A stretch of DNA of 64,000 bases, from NCBI GenBank assembly GCA_964619155.1, contig CAZUEM010000001.1, positions 23,719-87,718 of the forward strand, in the 5' to 3' direction. The first letter of the stretch is position 1, and each line of letters opens with the position of its first letter. The notes below the pieces were generated by a model. That model saw only the letters and a program-made list of their open reading frames with translations, did not search any database and was not told where the DNA came from. Origin of the DNA: CAIXRL01 sp964619155. GTDB taxonomy: Bacteria > Eisenbacteria > RBG-16-71-46. The translations under genes and the position numbers were made by a program. Shown here piece after piece: positions 1-7,092 of this stretch.

Positions 1-39
1 GCGGGTGGTCGGTCCTCTGTTGGCAGAACGCAAGACCTA

Positions 40-259
40 TTCTCGACTACTCTCTGAGCAGCACGAAAGCCCTCGGGAGTGTGGAGATAGCGGGCTTCTC
101 CCGTCGCAGACGGCCCGCAACTGGGACATGCATCGCCCGCCTTGTGCGGGAGCGCGCTATCATGAAGAGGCCTGAGTGCACTCGCGTTCTCATGCGCATT
201 CTACCGTATGTTCCTGAGTCGTAGTAACTGGTAGCCTAGGCTGGTGTCTTCTCGACTAC
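40..259. repeat. 11-bp direct repeat pair TTCTCGACTAC
   Basis: The 11-mer TTCTCGACTAC occurs at 40-50 and again at 249-259 in the same orientation. Two identical 11-mers this close are unlikely by chance in GC-rich DNA. They lie in non-coding DNA upstream of the mobile-element genes. A protein-binding or recombination role is possible but not shown. Confidence 0.45.
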
Positions 260-342
260 AATGCGCACGCGGGCGGCGTCGACGGCCGGCAAGCAATGTG
301 ACCCACCAAGTCCCCCTGTCAGGCTCGACACAGCGAGTGCGC

Positions 343-412
343 CGCCGCGGTTCATGTGTCATGACTGAACCTGTCGGACGATAATCGGTGGCCATGGGAG
401 CGCCGCGGTTCA
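343..412. repeat. 12-bp direct repeat pair CGCCGCGGTTCA
   Basis: CGCCGCGGTTCA is present at 343-354 and 401-412, 58 bp apart and in the same orientation. The flanks also share a loosely similar TGTC/CTGA pattern. The function is unknown. It lies in the same gene-poor stretch as the TTCTCGACTAC pair. Confidence 0.45.
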
Positions 413-469
413 GCTTGTTGTCGGACTGAGGTCAGTGGGCACGGCGTGCGCTCCCTGGGGCGCGGAAGC

Positions 470-870
470 GAAGGGCGGCTGCTCGCGTCGTTGAGGGCCA
501 GACGATTGTCGGGGATCAGGTCGCTGTCACGGTCAGAGTGCGGGCCGAGTTAGATACCGTGGACTTGGACCGTCTCTGACGCCCGACAGCACGTACCGCA
601 CGATGTGCTGCGTCCCTTGGCGGCGACATTGATCCGCCCCTGCGCGTCCACGCCCAGGCCCCGGACGCCGCCGAGGCCTCCCACTCCTCAGGCGCCCAGC
701 GGCGCGCCTTCACCGGTGAAGTGGCGGATGGTCGATTGATCGGCGACGTAGAGCGACCCGTCGAGGCTGATCGCCATCTTCCCGGGGTTGCCTTTGAGTA
801 GCCCGGCCTTCCAGCGAGTCAGCGCTTGCCCACCGGTCGAGACGACGTGGACGATGTCGCTCGCGCCCAT
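470..870 (-). pseudogene. NHL-repeat beta-propeller remnant with in-frame stops
   Basis: On the minus strand a single frame reads propeller-like blades: a segment ending GSLYVADQSTIRHFTGEG, then GLGVDAQGRINVAAKG, which matches the NHL pattern of a small-residue turn followed by a GLxVDxxGRIxVA strand. The frame is broken by TGA at 690-688 between the two blades and by TAA at 552-550. Past the second stop, a calcium-loop-like stretch (SDRDSDLIPDN) continues in the same frame. I read this as a decayed secreted NHL protein rather than a gene using recoded stops, since nothing else in the window suggests recoding. The ends are approximate. Confidence 0.55.
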
Positions 871-905
871 GAGGTAGCAGTGGCGAGCGGTCGCACCAAC
901 TCCGC

Positions 906-1721
906 TTACGGAATCGCGACCCCCTCGACCGTCAGTTGTCCGAGCCCCGCGCATGGCGTCCCGAGATCGATCGCGACCGAGTACGTCACCGTGTGCCCGG
1001 GTTCCACCGGCGGCGCGAAGAAGCGCACGGTGAAGCTCTTGCTCTGCCCTGCCGCGAGCGAGTAGGTCGTGGATCCGACGAACGAGAATGGGTAGGGAGC
1101 GCCGACCCAGGAGAGAGCACCCGCCAGCGTGCCGCCGCCCGTGTTCGTGACCGTGAACGTGGTGTCCTTGCTCTGGCCGGCGTGCAGCGTGCCTCCTTCA
1201 GGGCTGTGTGGCGGGACACGCAGTGCGGCCAGGTCAAGGCAGGCCTCCGCCTGCCGGAGCGCGCGCCTGAGCATGTCGCGGGCGGCGGGAGTGTCTCCTC
1301 GCCTCTGTGGCCACAGGGCTGGAAGGAACAGCCTCCAAGTATTCGGCAGAACGAGCCCAGCACCAGCGCGGAGGAGCCACTCCTCGAGGTCCAGGCCGGG
1401 CGGTGCCACGAAACGCCGGTCCCGATCCCGTCGGGGCTTCTCAGAGATCTCGTCGTGTTCGATCGTCCGTCGGCATTCGATCGTCGGTGCGGACGAGGCC
1501 TGAGAGATCCGCCGCACGCCACGGCGGATAGCCGCCTTCAAGCTCTCTCGGCCCGCCCGTTCTCCGAGCAGGAGGCCGTTCTCGCCGAAGGCCCGCACGG
1601 ACACCCAGCCGTCGGGGAATCTGGTGGGCCAGAGGGCAGCCATGGTGAGAACCGCGAGGACGGACTGTGCTTCGCCGCCCAGCCGGTCCAATGCAAGGTC
1701 GTCGGGCTCCCGCCGAGTCAT
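906..1721 (-). CDS. Putative protein with C-terminal Ig-like (choice-of-anchor D type) domain, possibly a chimeric remnant
   Basis: This is a 271-residue open frame on the minus strand. The last 95 or so residues look like an Ig-like beta-sandwich of the ASPM/HYDIN or choice-of-anchor type, with the signature TFTVTNTGGGTL followed by SLAAGQSKSFTVRF. Such domains are common in secreted surface proteins. The first 170 residues show no signal peptide and no family I recognise; they are rich in Arg and may be non-coding sequence fused in frame. The stop lies just upstream of the NHL propeller remnant in a different frame, so both may be pieces of one broken secreted protein. A plus-strand frame over the same region shows no motifs. 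The Ig-like part is reasonably secure; the whole as a working gene is doubtful. Confidence 0.4.
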   Translation of the reverse strand: MTRREPDDLALDRLGGEAQSVLAVLTMAALWPTRFPDGWVSVRAFGENGLLLGERAGRESLKAAIRRGVRRISQASSAPTIECRRTIEHDEISEKPRRDRDRRFVAPPGLDLEEWLLRAGAGLVLPNTWRLFLPALWPQRRGDTPAARDMLRRALRQAEACLDLAALRVPPHSPEGGTLHAGQSKDTTFTVTNTGGGTLAGALSWVGAPYPFSFVGSTTYSLAAGQSKSFTVRFFAPPVEPGHTVTYSVAIDLGTPCAGLGQLTVEGVAIP

Positions 1722-1727
1722 GAGTGT

Positions 1728-1747
1728 TCGGGTTTGCTCGGGTTTGC
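1728..1747. repeat. Perfect 10-bp tandem duplication TCGGGTTTGC
   Basis: Two back-to-back copies of TCGGGTTTGC occupy 1728-1737 and 1738-1747. They lie in the 180-bp gap before the DNA-pump ATPase gene, where an origin or promoter-proximal binding site of the mobile element would be expected. A short inverted repeat, ACATG and CATGT, follows at about 1762-1781. An iteron-like role is inference only. Confidence 0.45.
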
Positions 1748-1902
1748 ACTGTCACACTTCGCCACATGTTCGGGGGAGCATGTAATACGAGAATCGGCCG
1801 CGAAGGCCGGGCGCATGAATGCAGATGCGGCACAGCCGCTAGTTGGGCTCTGGGCAGGTCATCCCATGCCAGCATTAGCAGCAGGTTAGACGCCCCGGAG
1901 GT

Positions 1903-3597
1903 GTGTCGCGGTGGATACACGGAGCGCTACGGCTACGCGGCCTTGCGCGCCACCCCCGCGATACGGGCGAGCGGGCCGTGCTAGAGCTCCTGGCGCTGCT
2001 CGGCGGCGGAGCCGGCGTCTGGCTTGGGCTCCGGTACCGCTCTGCTCTGGCGGAGGCCCGCCGGCGGGCGGACCGGGAGGCAGCGGCCGCCGAGGACCGC
2101 CGGATTCGGGAGTGCGGCGAGGTCGTCCTGTTCTTCGCCAACACCCTGGGCCACGTCGCCCGGCAGGCGATCGGTAGGGACGAGCTGGACCGGCTCATCG
2201 AGGGCGGCATTTCCCCCGACCGCCTGACGGACCTGCTGGCCGAGCGATGTGCCGCCGTGGAGGGCCCGCTCCTCGGGCATCAGGTCTACGGCGGCGCCCG
2301 GCTGCCGGTTCGCCTACCCGAGAGCCACCGCACCCGCCACGTGTACATGGTGGGTCGGAGCGGTTCGGGCAAGACCACCCTCATCCGCAACCTCGTGCTC
2401 CATGACCTCAAGGCCGGACACGGCCTGGCGGTCATCGCCCCTGAGGCGGAGTTGATTGAGCAGGAGCTCCTGCCCCTGATGCCTCGGGAGCGGTGGGACG
2501 ACGTCGTCTACGTCAATCCCTCGGACACGGCCGCGCCGGTGCCCCTGAACCCGCTGCATCTGGACGAGGGTGAAGACCTCGACCTCAAGGTCGCCGAGAC
2601 CCTGAGCATCCTGCACCGGTTGTTCGACGAGGACGGGGCGGGGGGTGGAGCCCCCCGGATGGAAACGATCCTCCGGCAGGCCCTCTACTGCCTGACCCAG
2701 ATCCCCGGGACGACGCTCCTAGACCTGGAGCCTCTGCTCGACCGCCAGGACGACGCATTCCGCAAGCGGCTGCTCCTGCACCTTCCGGACGAGGAGGGTC
2801 GGCACTTCTGGTCGAACACCTACCCGGCCTACCCAAAGGACGCGCACCTGGCGATCTTGAACCGGCTCGGTCGGCTGCTGAAGCCCAAGGTCGTCCGCTC
2901 GCTCCTGTGTAGCCCAGGCGAGGGTCTGAGCATCCGGCGATGCATGGACGAGGGCAAGGTGCTGCTCTTCAACCTCTCCGACGGCATCCTCGGCGAGCAG
3001 AACGCGCAGCTCTTGGGTCAGCTCGTGGTGGCGAAAGTGCAGCTTGCGGCCATGAGCCGGGCCAACGCGGCGAAGGCAGAGCGGCGACCATTCTACCTCT
3101 ATGTGGACGAGTTCCAGTCGTTCTGCTCAACGGCCGCCAGTTCGTACGAGAAGATCCTCTCCCGGGCGAGGAAGTACGGGCTCGGGCTAATCCTTGCGCA
3201 CCAGCAGACCGGACAGATCAACGAGTCGGTCATGCGCGAGGTGCTCGGCAACGTCTCGACGGTCGTCGTGTTCAACGTCAGCGCCTCCGATGCCCGGCGG
3301 CTCTCGCGTGAGCTAGTCGGCGAGATCGACGGGCAGCCGGTCCCGACCGAGCCGCGAGAGCTGCTGGCGCTCAAGGTGGGCGAGGCCATCGCGAAGATCG
3401 GGCGGAACGTCCTGCCGATCGTCACCCTGTCCGTACCCGGTAGCGGGAGTGAGCGAGTCCGTGACGAGGTCGTGCGCCGGTCCCGGCATCGCTTCGGCCG
3501 GCCGCTCACCGCGAAGCCCACGACGGCGCGACCCGCAGTGCAGACCAATCCGACCAGCCTGGACGACCTGGATCCGGGCGAGGTGTTCCGCTCGTGA
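1903..3597 (+). CDS. Type IV secretion-type DNA-pump ATPase (TraG/VirD4-like, TraM-recognition family)
   Basis: This is a 564-residue P-loop ATPase of the conjugative coupling-protein superfamily, expected to move DNA during transfer of the element. Walker A GRSGSGKTT is at about residues 151-159 and Walker B FYLYVDEFQ at about 397-405, with a later sensor-like LILAHQQTGQ. A short hydrophobic stretch (about residues 27-44) suggests one membrane anchor followed by a basic/acidic helix. The GTG at 1903 gives the longest form. GTG at 1978 would begin right at the membrane segment and is a real alternative, because the only purine-rich site before 1903 (GGAG) sits just 2 nt away. It is smaller than usual coupling proteins and no mating-pore genes accompany it. 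The stop overlaps the next start (GTGA). Confidence 0.85.
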   Translation: MSRWIHGALRLRGLARHPRDTGERAVLELLALLGGGAGVWLGLRYRSALAEARRRADREAAAAEDRRIRECGEVVLFFANTLGHVARQAIGRDELDRLIEGGISPDRLTDLLAERCAAVEGPLLGHQVYGGARLPVRLPESHRTRHVYMVGRSGSGKTTLIRNLVLHDLKAGHGLAVIAPEAELIEQELLPLMPRERWDDVVYVNPSDTAAPVPLNPLHLDEGEDLDLKVAETLSILHRLFDEDGAGGGAPRMETILRQALYCLTQIPGTTLLDLEPLLDRQDDAFRKRLLLHLPDEEGRHFWSNTYPAYPKDAHLAILNRLGRLLKPKVVRSLLCSPGEGLSIRRCMDEGKVLLFNLSDGILGEQNAQLLGQLVVAKVQLAAMSRANAAKAERRPFYLYVDEFQSFCSTAASSYEKILSRARKYGLGLILAHQQTGQINESVMREVLGNVSTVVVFNVSASDARRLSRELVGEIDGQPVPTEPRELLALKVGEAIAKIGRNVLPIVTLSVPGSGSERVRDEVVRRSRHRFGRPLTAKPTTARPAVQTNPTSLDDLDPGEVFRS

Positions 3598-4487
3598 GCC
3601 GGCAAGGGACTTCAGCCCGGGTCGTCCTGACGGAACGGGACCTCGAAGTGCTCGGCAGTCTGGCCGAGCATCGGTACCTGACCGTGTCCCAGCTCGAGGG
3701 ACTGCATTTCGCTTCGGAGCAGACAGCTCGGCGGCGGCTGCGGCTGCTGGCGCAGGCGGGGATGCTCAGGTTGATCGAGGTGGCGCGCTTGCCGGAGCGG
3801 GTGGCGGCGCTCACCGGCGCTGGCGCCGAGATGCTCTCCTCGAAGTCCGGCATGTCGGTCGAGGCGGGCGGGCGACCGCAGAATCCGCTCTTCCTGCAGC
3901 ACCACCTGGCGGCCGTCGAGTTCCGGCTGCGGCTGACGAAGGCGTGCGGCGCATGGCCAGACCTGAAGCTGGCGGGCTTCCTGCCTGAGCAGCTGACGCG
4001 CGCGACTCGCGCCGGACAGCTGGCGAAGTACGCACGCGACGAGGTGCCACCGCTGGGGCGTGAGCCGCTCATGGCCCACACCCCCGACGGCGTCTTCGCG
4101 CTGGAGCGCGCCGGCCAACTGGCGCTGTTCTTCGTCGAGATCGATCGCGGCACCGAAGTGTTGGGGAGCCGCGAGCACGGCGTCGGGAAGATCGTGCGGT
4201 TCTACCTGCGCTACCTGGTGTGCGGCCGGTTCCAGCGCTACCGCGCGGACTTCGGCGCCACTGCGGACTTCCGTGCGTTCCGGTGCTTGCTCGTCACCAC
4301 CTCGCGCCAGCGGCTGGAGAACATCCGGCAGCGCTGCGGGCGCATCGCCTTCGACCCACCGGCGGCCAAGCGCTTCATCTGGCTGGCCACCCACGATCTG
4401 CTCACGGACGGCGACCCGCTGGCCTACCAGTGGCGCTCACTCGATCCCACGGACGACTCGCTGTACTCCATCGCTCCACAGCCGTAG
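3594..4487 (+). CDS. Replication-relaxation family protein (candidate relaxosome protein)
   Basis: This 297-residue protein matches the replication-relaxation family found on plasmids and integrative elements. The N-terminal 65 residues form a winged-helix-like domain (LTERDLEVLGSLAEHRYLT, then an arginine-rich recognition helix near 45-52). LQHHLAAVEFRL near 101-112 is a family hallmark. In the C-terminal half, TPDGVF (P164-D165), FVEIDRGTE (E182, D184) and K199 are spaced like the PD-(D/E)XK nuclease fold; this reading is my inference from the motif. The start GTG overlaps the ATPase stop, implying translational coupling. The likely role is DNA recognition or processing at the transfer origin, working with the ATPase. 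No classical HUH relaxase is visible in the element. Confidence 0.75.
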   Translation: MSRQGTSARVVLTERDLEVLGSLAEHRYLTVSQLEGLHFASEQTARRRLRLLAQAGMLRLIEVARLPERVAALTGAGAEMLSSKSGMSVEAGGRPQNPLFLQHHLAAVEFRLRLTKACGAWPDLKLAGFLPEQLTRATRAGQLAKYARDEVPPLGREPLMAHTPDGVFALERAGQLALFFVEIDRGTEVLGSREHGVGKIVRFYLRYLVCGRFQRYRADFGATADFRAFRCLLVTTSRQRLENIRQRCGRIAFDPPAAKRFIWLATHDLLTDGDPLAYQWRSLDPTDDSLYSIAPQP

Positions 4488-4506
4488 GTCAAGAAGGAGA
4501 GAAACC

Positions 4507-5019
4507 ATGGCGGTCAAGCTGAAGGACGAAGCCATCCTCAACCAGTGGTCCATGCTAATCGACGGCGCCGCAGCGCGCGGCCACGAAGTACTCGACGACA
4601 TCCAGACGCGACTGACGGCTGCGCGAATTCCCGGCAAGTGCGAGTGGTCGGTGGAGGAGGTCGAGAGCGGCGGCATGTTCAGCAAGACGAAGCGTGAGTT
4701 CCTGATCGTCCGCCTCGATCAGTTCCCCGACTACCGCAACTACATCGGGGTGCGCGCGTATGGCACGCACCTCGACTGCTGCCGCTTCCTGACCGTCGAG
4801 CCGGGCTTCCTCAAGCGCCAGATCTCGCAGGCCATCGCGCCGGGTGAGGATCGGCTGCTGTCGGGCCCCAAGAACCTGCTCGTCGAGCAGGACCTGACCG
4901 CCTGGGTGTCCGTCGTGCACCACGCGGTGCTCGACGCGGTCAAGGCGCTGCTGAGCAAGTCCGGGCAGGACCCGGCCGGCCTGAGGCGCGAGACGAAGGG
5001 CTTCCTGCAGGTGTGGTGA
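4507..5019 (+). CDS. Conserved-looking element protein of unknown function (170 aa)
   Basis: The ATG at 4507 is preceded by a good ribosome site (AGAAGGAGA). The protein is soluble-looking, with no signal peptide or membrane segment. Its N-terminal part is helical and charged; the middle (FLIVRLDQFPDYRNYIGVRAY) suggests alternating beta strands, and a Cys pair (DCCRF) follows. The C-terminal third is helical. I do not recognise the family. Its place between the relaxation protein and a small protein inside the element suggests a mobility or accessory role. Its stop overlaps the next start (TGATG). Confidence 0.65.
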   Translation: MAVKLKDEAILNQWSMLIDGAAARGHEVLDDIQTRLTAARIPGKCEWSVEEVESGGMFSKTKREFLIVRLDQFPDYRNYIGVRAYGTHLDCCRFLTVEPGFLKRQISQAIAPGEDRLLSGPKNLLVEQDLTAWVSVVHHAVLDAVKALLSKSGQDPAGLRRETKGFLQVW

Positions 5020-5198
5020 TGAGCCCCCGGTACTCGGTCTACGTCACCCGCTGGGAGACCTGCCGGTTGCGGCATGTTGAGGCTCGCTCGGAAGAGGAGG
5101 CGCAGGAGTGCGGCCGCCGGCTGCTCGAGGACCGGGCCGAGTGCGAGTCCATCGAGACCGGCATTGACCACGTTGACGCTGAACTCGAGGAGGATTGA
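5019..5198 (+). CDS. Small element protein of unknown function (59 aa)
   Basis: The protein starts at the ATG overlapping the stop of the upstream gene (TGATG) and runs MSPRYSVYVTRWETCRLRHVEA and on to an acidic tail. It is a short beta-strand-rich head followed by one charged helix. No family is recognised. The tight overlap argues that it is a real, translationally coupled gene. Confidence 0.5.
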   Translation: MSPRYSVYVTRWETCRLRHVEARSEEEAQECGRRLLEDRAECESIETGIDHVDAELEED

Positions 5199-5246
5199 AG
5201 AGGTTGTTGGCCGGGAGCGTTGGCTTACAAGCTATCCACTACGCCT

Positions 5247-5564
5247 ATGCGTCGACGCTTCCTTGGAACACTCCTGTGGCTCTGTCTGCTTCCCATCGTG
5301 GGGTTTGGACGACTCCTATGGTCCACGTTGCTCTTCTTCCCGCGTCAGCGGCTGCGCACGCTGATGACGCTCGTTGGCTTAGGTCTGGCCGTGAGTCTTC
5401 CGGGGCCGGTCTCCGCCATCATCTCCGACGCAGGGATCTGGCCCCCAGGGCAAATGATCCTGTTGCGCGGAGCGGCGGTACTCTCGGTTCCGGTGCTCTG
5501 GTTCGGTCTGCGCTCGAGCGCGCTTCTGCGGATGCTCCGCCGATCGTGGGTGATGGGCTCGTGA
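5247..5564 (+). CDS. Small membrane protein of unknown function
   Basis: From the ATG at 5247 this 105-residue frame starts with Arg residues (MRRRF) and then shows three hydrophobic segments: about 5-25 (GTLLWLCLLPIVGFG), 40-60 (TLVGLGLAVSLPGPVSAII) and 73-90 (LLRGAAVLSVPVLWFGL). A TTG start at 5220 would add nine residues. The overlapping frame beginning at 5195 lacks any such pattern. It ends 169 bp before the excisionase gene. The membrane nature is clear from the sequence; the role is unknown, though entry-exclusion-like or toxin-like roles are common for such proteins on mobile elements. Confidence 0.5.
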   Translation: MRRRFLGTLLWLCLLPIVGFGRLLWSTLLFFPRQRLRTLMTLVGLGLAVSLPGPVSAIISDAGIWPPGQMILLRGAAVLSVPVLWFGLRSSALLRMLRRSWVMGS

Positions 5565-5733
5565 CCACGGCGTCCCCGGGCTTCCGGGCGGGTGTGCAGG
5601 GCGAGAGCCCTCAGCGCAGTGTCCGCGGTCGCCTCCCGTGTGGGGCCGCTTTGGCCTCGCTTGCCGGTTGGCGCCTCCCGGCCGTTTCACTTGCGGCAGT
5701 TCCCGATGACCCTCCAGGCAAGGCAGGTGAAGC

Positions 5734-5964
5734 ATGTCCATCGATCGCGAAGCGATCACGAACGGCCAGGGAGGGCGGCGGAACGGGAATGGGGCGGTCG
5801 AACATCTCTTGACCTTGCTCGACGTGGCTGAGTGTCTGGGAGTCAGCCCGCGGACCATCCGGCGGCTGGTGAACGGGCACAGGATCACTTGCGTCCGCAT
5901 CGGGCGGACGCTTAGGTTCGATCCGGCTGACGTCTCCCGGTTCGTGGCGGCACGAAAGGAGTAA
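5734..5964 (+). CDS. Excisionase / MerR-like helix-turn-helix DNA-binding protein
   Basis: This is a 76-residue protein. After about 24 low-complexity N-terminal residues comes a winged HTH of the excisionase type: LLTLLDVAECLGVSPRTIRR, a loop with GHRITCVRIGRT, then LRFDPADVSRFV. This is the standard partner of tyrosine integrases, bending attachment-site DNA to favour excision and often repressing its own promoter. It ends 4 bp before the integrase start, so the two are surely co-transcribed. The start ATG at 5734 follows a purine-rich stretch (AGGTGA). Confidence 0.85.
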   Translation: MSIDREAITNGQGGRRNGNGAVEHLLTLLDVAECLGVSPRTIRRLVNGHRITCVRIGRTLRFDPADVSRFVAARKE

Positions 5965-5968
5965 CCCC

Positions 5969-6940
5969 GTGCCCAAGCTGCCCACGAACATGATTCGTCG
6001 CAAGGACCGCCCCGGATACTGGTTCAGAGGCATGATCGGTGGGCAGCTACGCCAGATCAGCCTCGGGACGGACTTCCAGGACGCCAAGCGGCGACTTCGC
6101 TCTTTGAAAACTGATGGCGCCCCACGAGCCGAGCAGTTGCTGGCTGATGCGGTGGCGAGTTGGCTGCTCCTCGATGTGCCCACGCGGCGCGACGCACTCG
6201 GGCAGCGCGATGCAGTTGCGCGGGCTCGGAGGTATCTGGTGCCTCATCTGGGCCACCATTCATTGGATCGCCTCACCGCGGATCGCGTCCAGCACTATCG
6301 GCTTGCGCTCGAACGGCACGGCTTGGCTCCACAGAGCGTTCGCCACGCGCTCGGTGACCTTCGCCGATTCCTCAATTGGTGCGTCGACTGCGGAACGCTC
6401 GAACGGAGCCCCTTCCCCCGGGGTGTCATGCCGAGGCTCCAGGAACGTTCGCCCGACCGAGTGCCCGACGAGGTGGCCGAGCGGCTCAGGCGACTCCGCG
6501 AACCGTACGGATTGGCCTGCCGACTTGCACTTGGCACCGGCCTAAGGTGGGGGGAACTCTGTCGCGCACAGGTCGGCGATCTCGAGCGGGGGTTCCTTGT
6601 CGTGCAGCACCAGACCAAGAGCCGGCGGGTTCGGCGCGTGCCGCTGTCCCCGGCGTTGGTCGCGGAGATCCGCGAGCGTGTCGGCAGACTCGTGCCCTTC
6701 GCGGTCGGTTCGCACGGGTCATTCGCCCGGACGGTTCGCCGCCTGACGGGGTACGAGCAGTTTCACCCTCATCAGATGCGACACACCTTCGCCTGCCAGT
6801 GGCTCGAGCGCGGTGGTAGCTTGGCCGCCCTCCAGCAGATTCTCGGGCATGCCTCGATCGTGACGACGCAGCGCTACGCTCGCCTGACGGACGAGGCAGT
6901 GCAGCGGGAGGCCGAGCGAGTTCGAGGCGTGGGAGGGTGA
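5969..6940 (+). CDS. int: Tyrosine recombinase / integrase
   Basis: This 323-residue integrase has a GTG start. It shows an N-terminal arm-binding-like region (1-50), a SAM-like core-binding domain (about 55-155) and a C-terminal catalytic domain. All active-site residues are present: R193 in GTGLRWGEL, K217 in HQTKSRRVR, H268 and R271 in HPHQMRH, H294 in LGHASI, and nucleophile Y303 in TTQRYA. It should insert and, with the excisionase, remove the element. The gene ends 76 bp before tRNA-Lys, suggesting an attachment site at or near that tRNA. Unusually it lies on the 5-prime side of the tRNA; most tRNA-targeting elements sit on the 3-prime side. Confidence 0.93.
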   Translation: MPKLPTNMIRRKDRPGYWFRGMIGGQLRQISLGTDFQDAKRRLRSLKTDGAPRAEQLLADAVASWLLLDVPTRRDALGQRDAVARARRYLVPHLGHHSLDRLTADRVQHYRLALERHGLAPQSVRHALGDLRRFLNWCVDCGTLERSPFPRGVMPRLQERSPDRVPDEVAERLRRLREPYGLACRLALGTGLRWGELCRAQVGDLERGFLVVQHQTKSRRVRRVPLSPALVAEIRERVGRLVPFAVGSHGSFARTVRRLTGYEQFHPHQMRHTFACQWLERGGSLAALQQILGHASIVTTQRYARLTDEAVQREAERVRGVGG

Positions 6941-6965
6941 CCGTCACCCAATCGTCACCCGTCAC
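6935..6965. repeat. Inverted repeat GGGTGAC-N-GTCACCC plus extra half-sites
   Basis: GGGTGAC (6935-6941), one base, GTCACCC (6943-6949) is a perfect 7-bp inverted repeat overlapping the integrase stop codon. Another GTCACCC lies at 6954-6960 and a partial GTCAC at 6961-6965. The 11-bp step between the first two GTCACCC half-sites places them on the same DNA face. These are plausible integrase or excisionase arm sites at the element end. Confidence 0.45.
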
Positions 6966-6987
6966 TTCGGCGAGAGGGTGAGAACAT

Positions 6988-7002
6988 CCGGCTAGCAGCC
7001 GG
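6988..7002. repeat. Small hairpin CCGGCT-AGC-AGCCGG before tRNA-Lys
   Basis: A perfect 6-bp inverted repeat with a 3-nt loop lies between the integrase and the tRNA. There is no T-run after it, so it is at best a weak terminator for the integrase transcript; it may also be part of an attachment site. Confidence 0.35.
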
Positions 7003-7016
7003 CCATGCAACGGAAT

Positions 7017-7092
7017 GACCCGTTAGCTCAGTCGGTAGAGCACCTGACTTTTAATCAGGGTGTCGCTGGTTCGATCCCAGCACGGGTCACCA
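7017..7092 (+). tRNA. tRNA-Lys (anticodon TTT), CCA encoded
   Basis: Acceptor arm GACCCGT pairs with ACGGGTC (7082-7088), followed by discriminator A and an encoded CCA. The D arm is GCTC-AGTCGGTA-GAGC. The anticodon stem CCTGA/TCAGG encloses loop CTTTTAA with anticodon TTT, and the T arm carries GGTTCGATCCC. All arms are intact, so the gene is functional whether or not the neighbouring element uses it as an attachment site. Confidence 0.96.

Larger units (their letters stand above)
1..469. other. Gene-poor left end, no supported gene
   Basis: I see no convincing coding region here. Open frames are short and lack recognisable motifs, and the base composition is visibly less GC-rich than the rest of the window. 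The stretch holds two pairs of short direct repeats (separate entries) and a small hairpin with arms CCCGC and GCGGG at 136-150. It may be flanking DNA of the integrative element or decayed chromosomal sequence. Confidence 0.5.
1903..6965 (+). mobile_element. Compact integrative (mobilizable) element next to tRNA-Lys
   Basis: Seven co-directional genes form a typical integrative module: a TraG/VirD4-like ATPase, replication-relaxation protein, two small unknowns, a small membrane protein, an HTH excisionase and a tyrosine integrase that ends 76 bp before an intact tRNA-Lys. No mating-pore genes are present, so on its own it would be mobilizable at most, not self-conjugative. I could not find a second copy of any tRNA-Lys segment in the window, so the attachment sites and left boundary are undefined. 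The left limit given is the first gene; the element may begin further left, perhaps in the repeat-bearing non-coding stretch. Confidence 0.65.

Noticed and set aside
688..690. TGA read as a sense codon in the NHL remnant
   Set aside because: A second in-frame stop (TAA at 552-550) follows and all other genes end normally at TGA, so decay is simpler than recoding.
936..1889. Long plus-strand frame of 317 residues
   Set aside because: It has no recognisable motif and lies opposite the frame with the Ig-like domain; it looks like a GC-rich shadow.
5195..5812. Frame of 205 residues overlapping the small membrane protein and excisionase
   Set aside because: Its sequence is Arg/Ala-rich and motif-free, and it would overlap two better supported genes in other frames.
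7017..7092. Second copy of tRNA-Lys sequence marking the left end of the element
   Set aside because: I looked for the T-arm, anticodon-arm and acceptor sequences in 1-1902 and found none, so no attL could be assigned.
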